Part shown: positions 19,386 through 29,005 of the stretch, in pieces
How the letters are laid out: each line of letters begins with the position of its first letter
Numbering within the stretch: the first letter of the stretch is position 1
Source of the DNA: Bacteroidia bacterium
GTDB lineage: Bacteria > Bacteroidota > Bacteroidia > NS11-12g > UBA9320
Direction of reading: 5' to 3'
Assembly (NCBI GenBank): GCA_020849295.1
Contig: JADLGN010000030.1
Span: forward strand, 1 to 64,000
DNA length: 64,000 nucleotides
Notes under the pieces: model-generated
The model's database searches: none
Told to the model about the DNA's origin: nothing
The model's input: only the letters and a program-made list of their open reading frames with translations
Made by a program: the position numbers and the translations under genes

Positions 19386-20372
19386 TTAAAAATCAGGGCA
19401 AGTTAATTTTTTGTATCTAATTGGTCTTTTTTTAGCACACCACTCAAGCGAAGCAGATACTTCATGGCTCCCTGGTGCTGCTTGTCTTGCTGACGAAACT
19501 GTCAAATCATAACTATAACCAAATTTAAATCTTTCTTTTCTAAATCCAACCAAAAGCATAAGTGCATCAGAATTTACATAAGTACCAAAAGTTTGTCTGT
19601 ACCAAAGTCCTGAAACAAGAGGTCCTTTATTAAAATAAAAACCTAAGTTGAGCTGGGTAAATTTATTTTGCAACATAAATAATACATTTGGAGAAATAGT
19701 CATATTAGGATCATATTTATTATCAAGTGGTATTACTAATCCTGAATGAAAAGTGTATCTTCTTGGAAGTTTTGAATCTTGGGTTCCCAAAAATGATTGG
19801 ATTGGTTTTATAAGGTTATGAACTGCAACTCCCGCATAAAATCTTTCGGTATATCCCAATACGCCTGTACTGAAATTAGGAAAAGTTATTCGATTATAAT
19901 CGAGTGGTTCATTTGTAGCTTTCACAAAACCTTTAGTTGCATCAATCTGGTCGGGGAAACGTAATTTTGACCAATCAATTGCCCTGTTTATTACCTGAGC
20001 TTCAAGTCCAAATCTCATTGTAAATTTTCTATTTACAGATAATTGATAAGAATAAATACCTGCAAAAGAATTAGATGTTAATTTTCCTTCACCTGCTACA
20101 TCATTCATTGCAATTAACCCTATTCCGCCGCCTATTCCATCAAAATGCTGATCATAAGATGCAACAGTAGTAACAAATGTACCAGGTAAACTTGGCCATT
20201 GATTTCTATAATTAAGATTTATTCTGCCACCTCCATTACAACTTCCTGTTCCTGCCATAGCCGGATTTGTATAAATTGGTGCTGCGTAATATTGTGTCAT
20301 CTCTGGGTCTTGAGCTTTTAAAACTTCAAAACTTAGAATTAACATACAGATAGTAAAGAATTTTGTTCTCAT
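19386..20372 (-). CDS. Type IX secretion membrane protein, PorP/SprF family
   Basis: An outer-membrane beta-barrel protein of 328 residues with signal peptide (cut near 'VLKAQDPE'), the family opening 'QYYAAPIYTNPAMAGTG', then 'RINLNYRNQWPSLPGTFVT' and alternating beta strands to the end. PorP in Porphyromonas, and SprF paired with SprB in Flavobacterium, help T9SS cargo reach or attach at the surface. Bacteroidota carry many paralogues, so the exact partner is not fixed. It is first in a two-gene unit with gldJ and divergent from porU (123 bp between starts), suggesting shared control. Confidence 0.9.
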   Translation of the reverse strand: MRTKFFTICMLILSFEVLKAQDPEMTQYYAAPIYTNPAMAGTGSCNGGGRINLNYRNQWPSLPGTFVTTVASYDQHFDGIGGGIGLIAMNDVAGEGKLTSNSFAGIYSYQLSVNRKFTMRFGLEAQVINRAIDWSKLRFPDQIDATKGFVKATNEPLDYNRITFPNFSTGVLGYTERFYAGVAVHNLIKPIQSFLGTQDSKLPRRYTFHSGLVIPLDNKYDPNMTISPNVLFMLQNKFTQLNLGFYFNKGPLVSGLWYRQTFGTYVNSDALMLLVGFRKERFKFGYSYDLTVSSARQAAPGSHEVSASLEWCAKKRPIRYKKLTCPDF

Positions 20373-20495
20373 ATTTTAAAATTGTTTAAACTTTTTATCA
20401 TTTATAATTATTGTGTAAAAAATTAAATTAATTTACAAATGTTCATCTTTTTATTTAAATTACATAATAAAATTAAGATAATTTTGTTTCGGATT

Positions 20496-23400
20496 ATGTA
20501 CATGACTTCTTCCTATGCTAAAAAGTTGCTTTTGCTTGTAACTATAATACATATTTCAGTTTTTAGTTTTTCTCAATCAAAACATTACCAAATTGTATGG
20601 AATAATTGCATTAATAAATTTCCCTGCAATTTTAAAAATGCTGAATATCTTACCATCTCAGCAAGCTTGGTTATTCCTTTTTGGGTATTTTCAGAAGTTA
20701 CAGGTAATACACAATATGATGTAACTTTAACAAATGAAATTTATGAAAAAATTGAATGTTCTCCTGATTATTTATCCCTTATTAAAGATTTAAAAAAAAT
20801 TGAGTATTATAATTTGAATGAAGACTTAAAAAACAGATTAAAAATTAAAGTTATACCTTATAGAGTTATTAATCAAACTGTAGAAAGGCTTGTGAGTTTT
20901 GATTTAATATTAAAATATAAAGGCACTGTATCACAAAAACTTCTAAAAAAAGGAAATAAAACAAATTCAATACTTGCCGAAGGAACTTTTTATAAGATTA
21001 AAATAAAAGATGATGGGGCTTATAAAATTGACAAAAAATTTTTTAGTAAAAATTCTATTAATACCGATAATATTGATTTGTCAACTTTTAAAATTTTTGG
21101 TAACGGAGGTACTATGTTGCCAGAACCTATTAGCTACCAACGAACAGACGATTTAGCAGAAAACAGTTTATATATTTCAGATTTAAATGGAAATAATAAA
21201 TTAGACAATGACGATTATATTTTATTTTACGGAAAGGGACCAGATAGCTGGGATATAGAAAACGAAAATTATATTCATAAAAAAAATACATATTCTGATT
21301 TTGGGTATTATTTTATTACATGGGGTGGTTTGACAGGAAAAAGAATGCAAGAAACCAGCGATGGCAATGGAATAACTCCTCAAATTACAATTACTGAATC
21401 AGATTATTTATATGTAAATGACAATGACGAGATAAATTTTAGAAACAGTGGTAGAGAATGGTTTGGAGAATCTCTTACAATAGATAATAAAACTTTTGAA
21501 ATAAATATATCCGATGTGATAAGCAATCCATTTAACTCGTTGAAATCTGAAGTTGCTACCCGTACAGCAATACCAACTTTTACAAATCTTTATTTGAACG
21601 ATACCTTACTTTTAAATCATTTTGCCAATTCTGTTAATTTTGAAACAGATGACTATTACGCAAGTATTAGCACTAAAAACTCGCTTCTTAATAGTAATTT
21701 CCCGATAAAGTTAAAATATGAGTTTTTCAGACCACAACTAAGTTCTGAGTGTTGGCTTAATTATTTTGAAATAAAAGTTAAACGAAAAATGAAGACTGTG
21801 AATGGTCAAATTCATTTGTTCAACATTGAATCTGTAGTAAACCAAAAAGTAAAATACAGTATTGAATCATTATCTCCACAGCATTTTTTATGGGATGTAA
21901 CTGATATTAATAATGTAAGTTTTCAAAAAACTTATGATGATAATGGAAAATCTTCTTTTACAGTAAATCCAAATAATAAACTTCTGAAATTTCTATCATT
22001 TATAAGTGGAAGTGAGATGACACCTGAGTTTGTCGGCAAAGTAGAAAACCAAAATCTACATTCACTTTTGCCAGCAGATTATATTATTTTAACCCATCCC
22101 GACTTTAAGCAACAAGCCGAAAAAATAGGTGAATTTCATAAAAAACAAAATGGTTATACATATATAATAGCATATCCTGAAAAAATATATAATGAATTTT
22201 CAAGTGGTGCAGTTGATATTACAGCAATAAGAGATTTTATAAAAATGCTTTATGACAGAGCCGATAATCAACACAAACCAAAGGCACTTTTACTACTTGG
22301 TGACGCAAGTTATGACTATAAAAACAAACTGGCCAAAGGTGGAAATTTTGTACCGACAATGGAGAGTTACGAATCAATTAATTCTGTTTCAAGTTATTGT
22401 TCTGATGATTATTTTGTAATTTTAGACGATAATGCAGGTTTTTGGCCCAAACTTAATGTTCAAGAAAATCTTGATATGGGAATTGGGCGTTTGCCGGCAA
22501 AATCAGTTTATGATGCCGAAGTATATGTTGATAAAATAATTCATTATAAAACAGCTTCAACAAAAGGCGATTGGAGAGTTAATTTTACATTTCTTGGAGA
22601 TGACGAAGATGATGAAGTTCATTTTAAAGATTCTGAAACTTTAGCTACACTTACAGAAACTGAATACAACAAATCAAATATTAATAAAATTTATCTTGAT
22701 GCATTTAAACAAATATCATTAGGAAACGGAAATTCATACCCAGACGTAAACGAAACTGTAAATAATTCTATTTCAAAAGGCACTTTACTTTTTAACTATT
22801 TCGGACATGGAGGAGGAAGTGGTATGGCACACGAAAGAGTTGTTACAATTCCGCAAATTATGAGTTGGAAAAACTATGACAAACTCACGTTTTTTGTTAC
22901 TGGAACATGCGACCTTGCACAATTTGATAATCCAAAAGAAGAATCACCTGGCGAGCTAATGATAATAAATAATGAAGGTGGAGCAATAGGCATGATGACC
23001 ACTACCCGAAAAGTTTATATCGGAGTAAATACAAGGTTTTCATTAAATTTATACAGAGATAATCTTTTAAAATTTGATGGTAAAAATCATACTACATTCG
23101 GAGAATCTTATCGTATTGTAAAAAACAGAATGTGGAATGAATACAATGTAAGAAATTATGTAATGCTTGGCGACCCCATGCTATCGCTAAATTTACCAAA
23201 AATGAATACAAAAATTACAAAAATTAATTCAAAAAATATTTTAAACAACAATAGCGATACCTTAAAAGCACTTGCAAAAGTAGAAATTGAAGGAATTGTT
23301 ACAAATTTAAACGATTCGATACTTTCAAATTTTAACGGAGATGTAACAATTGTATTATTTGATAAAAAACAAGTTTTTAAAACACTTGCAAACGATATAA

Positions 23401-24290
23401 GCAGCACAGTTCAAACTTTTACAGTAAGAAATAATGTATTATATAGAGGTAAAGCAAGTGTAAAATCAGGAATTTTTAAGGTACAATTTATAATTCCAAA
23501 AGATATAGATTATTCAATAGGAAAAGGAAGAATATTCTCTTATGCTTACAATGACAATCAAGATGCATGTGGAATTTACGACAGTATTGTTGTAGGTGGA
23601 ACTTCATCATTAATTGCAAAAGATGACAAAGGACCTGAAATTGAAATATTCTTAGAAGACGAAAATTTTGTAGATGGTGGCTTAGTAAATAATAACCCTA
23701 AACTAATTGTAAAACTATGGGACGAAAATGGAATAAATACTGCCGGAAATGGCGTAGGTCGCGAAATACTTGCTAGTATAGACTATGAAAAGTCCTCAAA
23801 GAAAAATTATATATTAAATGATTTCTACTCAACAACTTTAGATAGCTATCAGGGAGGTGAAGTAAATTTCAATATACAACAAATATCATCAGGAAAACAT
23901 ACCTTAAAAATTAGAGCATGGGATGTATATAACAATAGTAGCGAAAAATCTATTGAATTTGAAGTAAGCAGCAATCAAAATTTATCAATCAATAATCTGT
24001 TAAATTATCCCAATCCATTCGTTTCAAATACCCAAATTATGTTTGACCATAACAAAGCCGGCAAAGATTTGGATATATCAATAAACATTATGACTATAAG
24101 CGGCAAAATTGTAAAAACAATTTATAAAAAAATTATAAATGCTCCTTCGCATATTGACAATATTGATTGGAACGGCAAAGACAATTACGGACAAAATCTT
24201 GCCAGAGGAGTTTACCTTTATAAAATAAAAATAAAATCAGATGATGGAAATACAGAAGAACTGTTGCAAAAAATGGTTTTAATAAAATAA
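20496..24290 (+). CDS. porU: Type IX secretion system sortase PorU
   Basis: Outer-membrane C25 (gingipain-like) cysteine protease that removes the CTD of T9SS cargo and attaches A-LPS. The C25 catalytic pair is visible: His in 'NYFGHGGGSG' (codon 22806) and Cys in 'VTGTCDLAQFDNP' (codon 22908), which are His771 and Cys805 from this start. An N-terminal PorU domain precedes it, and the C-terminus holds a FlgD/CTD-like beta domain ('NLLNYPNPFVSNTQIMF' ... 'GVYLYKIKI'). I chose ATG 20496 because a clean signal peptide ('KKLLLLVTIIHISVFSFSQ') follows; 20502 is equally possible, while 20439 adds a second unlikely hydrophobic stretch. PorU acts with PorV, coded next. Confidence 0.94.
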   Translation: MYMTSSYAKKLLLLVTIIHISVFSFSQSKHYQIVWNNCINKFPCNFKNAEYLTISASLVIPFWVFSEVTGNTQYDVTLTNEIYEKIECSPDYLSLIKDLKKIEYYNLNEDLKNRLKIKVIPYRVINQTVERLVSFDLILKYKGTVSQKLLKKGNKTNSILAEGTFYKIKIKDDGAYKIDKKFFSKNSINTDNIDLSTFKIFGNGGTMLPEPISYQRTDDLAENSLYISDLNGNNKLDNDDYILFYGKGPDSWDIENENYIHKKNTYSDFGYYFITWGGLTGKRMQETSDGNGITPQITITESDYLYVNDNDEINFRNSGREWFGESLTIDNKTFEINISDVISNPFNSLKSEVATRTAIPTFTNLYLNDTLLLNHFANSVNFETDDYYASISTKNSLLNSNFPIKLKYEFFRPQLSSECWLNYFEIKVKRKMKTVNGQIHLFNIESVVNQKVKYSIESLSPQHFLWDVTDINNVSFQKTYDDNGKSSFTVNPNNKLLKFLSFISGSEMTPEFVGKVENQNLHSLLPADYIILTHPDFKQQAEKIGEFHKKQNGYTYIIAYPEKIYNEFSSGAVDITAIRDFIKMLYDRADNQHKPKALLLLGDASYDYKNKLAKGGNFVPTMESYESINSVSSYCSDDYFVILDDNAGFWPKLNVQENLDMGIGRLPAKSVYDAEVYVDKIIHYKTASTKGDWRVNFTFLGDDEDDEVHFKDSETLATLTETEYNKSNINKIYLDAFKQISLGNGNSYPDVNETVNNSISKGTLLFNYFGHGGGSGMAHERVVTIPQIMSWKNYDKLTFFVTGTCDLAQFDNPKEESPGELMIINNEGGAIGMMTTTRKVYIGVNTRFSLNLYRDNLLKFDGKNHTTFGESYRIVKNRMWNEYNVRNYVMLGDPMLSLNLPKMNTKITKINSKNILNNNSDTLKALAKVEIEGIVTNLNDSILSNFNGDVTIVLFDKKQVFKTLANDISSTVQTFTVRNNVLYRGKASVKSGIFKVQFIIPKDIDYSIGKGRIFSYAYNDNQDACGIYDSIVVGGTSSLIAKDDKGPEIEIFLEDENFVDGGLVNNNPKLIVKLWDENGINTAGNGVGREILASIDYEKSSKKNYILNDFYSTTLDSYQGGEVNFNIQQISSGKHTLKIRAWDVYNNSSEKSIEFEVSSNQNLSINNLLNYPNPFVSNTQIMFDHNKAGKDLDISINIMTISGKIVKTIYKKIINAPSHIDNIDWNGKDNYGQNLARGVYLYKIKIKSDDGNTEELLQKMVLIK

Positions 24291-24320
24291 TTTGTTTGTT
24301 AAAAAAAAAATATATATTTG
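24291..24320 (+). promoter_or_regulatory. Promoter for porV (Bacteroidota -33/-7 type)
   Basis: TTTG at 24291-24294 and TATATTTG at 24313-24320 are separated by 18 bp, close to the Bacteroidota consensus TTTG-N19-TAnnTTTG. This would give a leader of roughly 45-50 nt before the porV ATG, so porV can be expressed apart from porU. Confidence 0.55.
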
Positions 24321-24374
24321 TTGAATATGTTTGAATAAAGTTCTAAAATTGCCAATATATTTAATAATATAAAA

Positions 24375-25622
24375 ATGCTTAAAAATAATTTAATTTTAGT
24401 TTGTTTAATTGCGATATCATCTAATATTTTTGGACAAACAACAATGACAAAAGATGAACTTGCGGGACAATTAAATGTAATTACCACTGCGGTTCCATTT
24501 TTAACAATAACACCAGACTCACGAAGCGCCGGAATGGGTGATGCCGGGGTAGCCCGCGATCCTGACATAAATTCTTATTTTTGGAATGTATCATCAATGG
24601 CATTTTTGCAAAAAAAAGCCGGAATAGCATTTAATGCAGCTCCATGGTTACGTCAATTAGTACCTGATGTTTGGTATTACAATATGGCAATGTATTCTAA
24701 AGTTGGCAGACGCAATCAAAGCGTAATAACAGGTTCTATAAGATATTTTTCACTTGGCGAAATTCAATTTACTGACGAATTTGCCAATACAATGGGCAAT
24801 GGAACACCTTACGAACTTGCGGTTGATTTAGGCTATGCTACTCAGTTATCAGAAAATTTATCACTTGGCGGAAATATGAAATTTATTAATTCTTGTCTTA
24901 CTTGTGGTTCTTCTGGTACCATAGGTAGTAATTTCAAACCAGGAAAAGCCGCTGCTGGTGACATTACTGTTTATTATAAAAAACCAATTAAATTGGGAGG
25001 AAAAGAAGGAAAATTAGCATTTGGAGCAGCAATAGCCAATATTGGAAATAAAATTACTTATTCTACCTCTGCCGAAAAAGATTTTATCCCAACTAACTTA
25101 AAAATAGGAACTAGTCTAAATACAAAAATTGATGATCATAACGAAATAACAGTATTGTTGGATATTAATAAATTATTAGTACCAACTTATCCTGTTTATA
25201 TGAAAAAAGCCGATAATTCAGGCGATAGTATTGATGTAAATGGAAAAAAAGTAATAGAATTTGGAAAAGACAATAAAGATGTTTCTGTAATTTCAGGAAT
25301 GTTCAGTTCTTTCGGTGATGCACCTGGAGGATTTAAAGAAGAAATAAAAGAATACAATATTGCATTAGGTTTTGAATACTGGTATGATAAGCAATTTGCT
25401 GTAAGAGCAGGTTATTTTAATGAATCAAAAACCAAAGGTGACAGAAAATATGCTACAATTGGTGTAGGAATAAAATATAATGTAATATCTGTAGATGCTG
25501 CATATTTGCAACCATTTACATCTCGTCATCCACTTCAAAACACAATACGTTTTTCGCTACTTTTTGATATTGATGCGTTCAAAAAACAAAAAGATAAAGA
25601 TAAGGATACTAAAAGCAAATAA
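24375..25622 (+). CDS. porV: Type IX secretion outer-membrane shuttle protein PorV (LptO)
   Basis: PorV is a FadL-like 14-strand barrel that collects cargo CTDs from the SprA translocon and passes them to PorU. The 415-residue sequence has a signal peptide (to 'ISSNIFGQ'), the very typical 'LTITPDSRSAGMGDAGVA' and 'NSYFWNVSSMAFLQKKAGIAF' segments, 'PWLRQLVPDVWYYNMAMY', and a C-terminal strand ending 'HPLQNTIRFSLLFDI'. It follows porU, matching the order of known porU-porV loci. A promoter candidate lies in the 84-bp gap and a terminator lies downstream. The lysine-rich last ten residues are a short extra tail. Confidence 0.96.
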   Translation: MLKNNLILVCLIAISSNIFGQTTMTKDELAGQLNVITTAVPFLTITPDSRSAGMGDAGVARDPDINSYFWNVSSMAFLQKKAGIAFNAAPWLRQLVPDVWYYNMAMYSKVGRRNQSVITGSIRYFSLGEIQFTDEFANTMGNGTPYELAVDLGYATQLSENLSLGGNMKFINSCLTCGSSGTIGSNFKPGKAAAGDITVYYKKPIKLGGKEGKLAFGAAIANIGNKITYSTSAEKDFIPTNLKIGTSLNTKIDDHNEITVLLDINKLLVPTYPVYMKKADNSGDSIDVNGKKVIEFGKDNKDVSVISGMFSSFGDAPGGFKEEIKEYNIALGFEYWYDKQFAVRAGYFNESKTKGDRKYATIGVGIKYNVISVDAAYLQPFTSRHPLQNTIRFSLLFDIDAFKKQKDKDKDTKSK

Positions 25623-25643
25623 ATATTGAAATATTATTCAAAT

Positions 25644-25682
25644 AAAAAAAGCCATTTTAGTAGTTGAAACGGCTTTTTTTAT
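25644..25682. terminator. Bidirectional terminator between porV and lon
   Basis: A-run, GCC..TTT arm, loop, AAA.GGC arm and T-run (imperfect stem, one mismatch) sit in the 78 bp between the convergent porV and lon stops. The A/T flanks allow it to work on both strands. Confidence 0.75.
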
Positions 25683-25700
25683 TAGTGCTTGTTTAATAAA

Positions 25701-28157
25701 TCAATTTTTCTTTTCCTCTACTTCAAATATTATTGGATTATCAACCTTTTCGTTTGTTAAAGCCATATCTAAAACCTGTAACATATTTTTAACATAATGA
25801 AACTTCATTTCTTTTGTGTATTCTTCACCTATATCCTCTACATCTTTACAATTGCTTTCGCTCATAATTATTTCTTTAATTCCAGCTCTTTTTGCTGCCA
25901 ATATTTTTTCTTTAATACCTCCTACAGGCAATATTTTACCTCTTAATGTAATTTCTCCAGTCATCGCAATATTTGGCTTTACTTTCTTTTGTGTGAACCA
26001 CGAAGCAAGAGAAGTTAAAATGGTAATTCCTGCCGAAGGACCATCTTTTGGAATTGCGCCAGCCGGAAAATGAATATGGATATCGTTCTGGTCAAATATT
26101 TTAGGATTTATTTCAAGATAATCTGCATTTGCCTTTAAATAAGTAAGAGCGGTAATTGCAGATTCTTTCATTACATCACCAAGCTGTCCCGTAAGAGTCA
26201 GTTTTCCGCTGCCTCTTGTTGTTTTACTCTCTACAAAAAGTATTTCACCGCCTACTGATGTCCAAGCAAGACCAGCTACAACACCTGCGTAAGAATTGTC
26301 TTGATACATTTCTTTTTCAACTTTCTGTCTTCCCAGAACTTTATTTACAAAATTTTCATCAATCTTTGCATCAAAAATTTCGTTTGCAACAATTTGTTTT
26401 GCTCTGTATCTTGCAAGAGAAGCAATTCTTTTTTCAAGATTTCTAACACCTGACTCTCTTGTATAATTTTCGATAACAACTTCAATTATCTTGTCTGAAA
26501 TTTTGAATTGAGCAGTTTTTAATCCATGCTCAGAAATTTGTTTTCTTATAAGATGATGTTTGGCAATATTTATTTTTTCTTCTACCGTATAACCATTAAT
26601 TTCTATAATTTCCATCCTATCAAGCAAAGCCGGTTGTATTGTATCTAACGAATTTGCAGTGGCAATAAACATTACTTTTGATAAATCAAATTCATGTTCA
26701 ACATAATTGTCATAAAAATCAGTGTTTTGTTCAGGGTCTAATACTTCAAGCAATGCTGATGAAGGATCTCCTCTAAAATCTCTTCCAACTTTATCTACTT
26801 CATCAAGTACAAATACCGGATTGGCAGTTCCGGCTTTTTTTAATGCCTGAATTATTCTTCCTGGCATTGCTCCAATATATGTTTTTCGGTGTCCTCTTAA
26901 TTCTGCTTCATCGTGCAATCCGCCCAAAGACATTCTGGCATATTTTCTGCCAATAGACTGTGCTACACTTTTCCCCAATGATGTTTTACCAACACCTGGC
27001 GGACCATAAAGACAAAGTATCGGACTTTTAAAATCACCTTTTAGTTTTAAAACTGCAAGATATTCAAGTATTCTGTCTTTTACTTTTTCAAGCCCAAAAT
27101 GGTCGCGGTCTAGTATTTTTTTTGATTTAGCAAGGTCAATATTGTCTTTGCTGTATTCATTCCATGGAAGTTCTAATAATAGTTCGCAATAATTATATGT
27201 AACAGAATAATCAGGTGCCGCAGGATTTGTTCTCATTAGTTTATCTAACTCCTTGTTGAATAAATCTGCCAACTTTGAATCCCACTTTTTTTTCATCCCT
27301 CTTAGTCTGAGTTTTTCTATTTCCTTATCAGTAGAATCTTGACCAAGTTCTGACTGAATAGCTCTCATTTGTTGCTGGAGAAAATATTCACGTTGCTGCT
27401 TGTCTATATCAGTTTTTGCTTTATTTTGAATTTGATTTTTTAATTCAAGATGTTGTAATTCGGTATCTAAGTATCCAAGAATTAAATTAGATTTTTCATC
27501 AAACGAAACCGAAGATAAAATTTTTTGCTTCTCTTTAACAGGTATATTTAGATTTGATGAAATAAAATTTATTAGAAAATTAGGATTTTCAATGTTTTTT
27601 AAAGCAAAATTTGCTTCTGATGGAATATTTGGAGATAGTTCAATAATTTTTGTAGCCATTTCTTTTATAGATGCTACAATTGCCTTAGATTCTTTCGTTG
27701 ATTTAACTTTATCGGTTAAAATAGGATTGACTTTACAAGTCAAATACGGGTTTGTTTTAAGAACTGTATCAATTTCTATTTTGCGTTTACCTTGTAAAAT
27801 TGCGGTTGTATTTCCGTCAGGCATTTTAAACATTCTTAAAATATGTGCCTCGGTACCTATTTTATATAAATCCTCAATATTTGGGTCATCATTATTTGAA
27901 TCAATTTGAGCTAAAACTCCAATTATCTTATCTTTTTTATAAGAATCTTTAATTAATTTTACTGATTTATCTCTCCCTACTGTAATTGGTATTACAACAC
28001 CCGGGAATAAAACTGTATTTCTTAAAGGTAAAATAGGTAATTCCTTTGGATCCTGTGCTTCGTTTGGATCTTCTTCTTCAGGAGAATAAATTGCAACATA
28101 ATCAGCCGATTCTTGTTCGGTCTCCATTTCATTTAAATCATATATCTTATCCAGCAT
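25701..28157 (-). CDS. lon: ATP-dependent Lon protease
   Basis: Cytoplasmic hexameric AAA+ serine protease for damaged and regulatory proteins. It has a LON substrate domain ('LPILPLRNTVLFPGVVIPI'), a coiled linker, Walker A 'LYGPPGVGKTSLGKS', Walker B 'PVFVLDEVDKVG', and a protease domain with catalytic Ser708 in 'PKDGPSAGI' and the lysine of 'LPVGGIKEK'. I chose ATG 28157 ('MLDKIYDL', 818 residues). A start at 28232 adds 25 residues unlike the family. A 288-bp AT-rich gap separates it from the divergent 28446 gene; I saw no firm promoter match there. Confidence 0.97.
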   Translation of the reverse strand: MLDKIYDLNEMETEQESADYVAIYSPEEEDPNEAQDPKELPILPLRNTVLFPGVVIPITVGRDKSVKLIKDSYKKDKIIGVLAQIDSNNDDPNIEDLYKIGTEAHILRMFKMPDGNTTAILQGKRKIEIDTVLKTNPYLTCKVNPILTDKVKSTKESKAIVASIKEMATKIIELSPNIPSEANFALKNIENPNFLINFISSNLNIPVKEKQKILSSVSFDEKSNLILGYLDTELQHLELKNQIQNKAKTDIDKQQREYFLQQQMRAIQSELGQDSTDKEIEKLRLRGMKKKWDSKLADLFNKELDKLMRTNPAAPDYSVTYNYCELLLELPWNEYSKDNIDLAKSKKILDRDHFGLEKVKDRILEYLAVLKLKGDFKSPILCLYGPPGVGKTSLGKSVAQSIGRKYARMSLGGLHDEAELRGHRKTYIGAMPGRIIQALKKAGTANPVFVLDEVDKVGRDFRGDPSSALLEVLDPEQNTDFYDNYVEHEFDLSKVMFIATANSLDTIQPALLDRMEIIEINGYTVEEKINIAKHHLIRKQISEHGLKTAQFKISDKIIEVVIENYTRESGVRNLEKRIASLARYRAKQIVANEIFDAKIDENFVNKVLGRQKVEKEMYQDNSYAGVVAGLAWTSVGGEILFVESKTTRGSGKLTLTGQLGDVMKESAITALTYLKANADYLEINPKIFDQNDIHIHFPAGAIPKDGPSAGITILTSLASWFTQKKVKPNIAMTGEITLRGKILPVGGIKEKILAAKRAGIKEIIMSESNCKDVEDIGEEYTKEMKFHYVKNMLQVLDMALTNEKVDNPIIFEVEEKKN

Positions 28158-28445
28158 TGTCAGCTTGTCAGTATTATTAAAAAAATATTTTGAACAAATT
28201 CTTTTGCAATTGATGTTCCATAAAATTAACAATAAAAATATAAAAATATTTAATATATTTTTAAATATGAGAAAATATTACATAACTATCCGAAAGCTTA
28301 AATTTATTAAAAAAAACAAAAAGGAACTCAAACTTTTGAGGCATCAAATAACCCAAAGGTTAGGTTGAGTGTGATAGAATTATAAATTTTTATCTTGTTT
28401 TATTAAATAACTTTTATATACTTTATACTTCTAATTCTAAATACA

Positions 28446-28988
28446 ATGAATCTAACAATTAAAAACACATCAAACCAACTGTTCAACTGTAAACTGATTA
28501 TTATGTTCTTGTCAGCATTTTTATTCACCAATTATGCCATAGGACAAGATTTTATTATTCATGACAATTCCTTATTAATACCTGATTCACCCACACCTTT
28601 TTTGCAGAGCAATCCTTATCCTACATCACTTTTCACTTCATCAAAACTTGAATTAATTTTTGCTTCCGGTCAAATTAAGGATTCAAAAATTATCAATACT
28701 CAAAATGAAATATTAAATCAACTTCCCCTTTTGTTTCAAAATCATCCTAATCCATTTAATGAAAAAACATTAATTGATTATTTTATTCCAGAAACCACTT
28801 CAAATGCTTTTTTAAAAGTTACTGATATTAACGGAAAAATAGTTAAAGTATTTCAAATAAGCAAATCCGGATTTGGACAAATGGAGTTAGACTGCTCTAA
28901 TTTGGCTATAGGGAAATATTTTTATTCTCTTATTGTAAATACACAAGTTGTTGATACAAAAGCAATGTTTATAAAACGTATAGATTAG
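28446..28988 (+). CDS. Small secreted protein with T9SS type A sorting domain
   Basis: A 180-residue protein of unknown function. It has a basic N-terminus then a hydrophobic signal segment ending near 'TNYAIGQD', about 70 residues of low-complexity linker, and a C-terminal type A sorting domain (about residues 95-178) with the hallmarks 'FQNHPNPFNEKTLIDYFIPE', 'LKVTDINGKIVK' and 'LAIGKYFYSLIV'. If the CTD is removed by PorU, only about 65 residues would remain mature. It lies 17 bp before the large Ig-like gene, so the two may be cotranscribed. It could be a remnant of a longer cargo that has lost its effector part. Confidence 0.7.
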   Translation: MNLTIKNTSNQLFNCKLIIMFLSAFLFTNYAIGQDFIIHDNSLLIPDSPTPFLQSNPYPTSLFTSSKLELIFASGQIKDSKIINTQNEILNQLPLLFQNHPNPFNEKTLIDYFIPETTSNAFLKVTDINGKIVKVFQISKSGFGQMELDCSNLAIGKYFYSLIVNTQVVDTKAMFIKRID

Positions 28989-29005
28989 ATTTTGCCAATT
29001 AATTT

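Noticed and set aside
28165-28368. 67-codon frame upstream of lon on the plus strand
   Set aside because: Lys/Ile/Asn-rich sequence in an AT-rich gap, overlapping the lon start region, with no recognisable domain or start signal.
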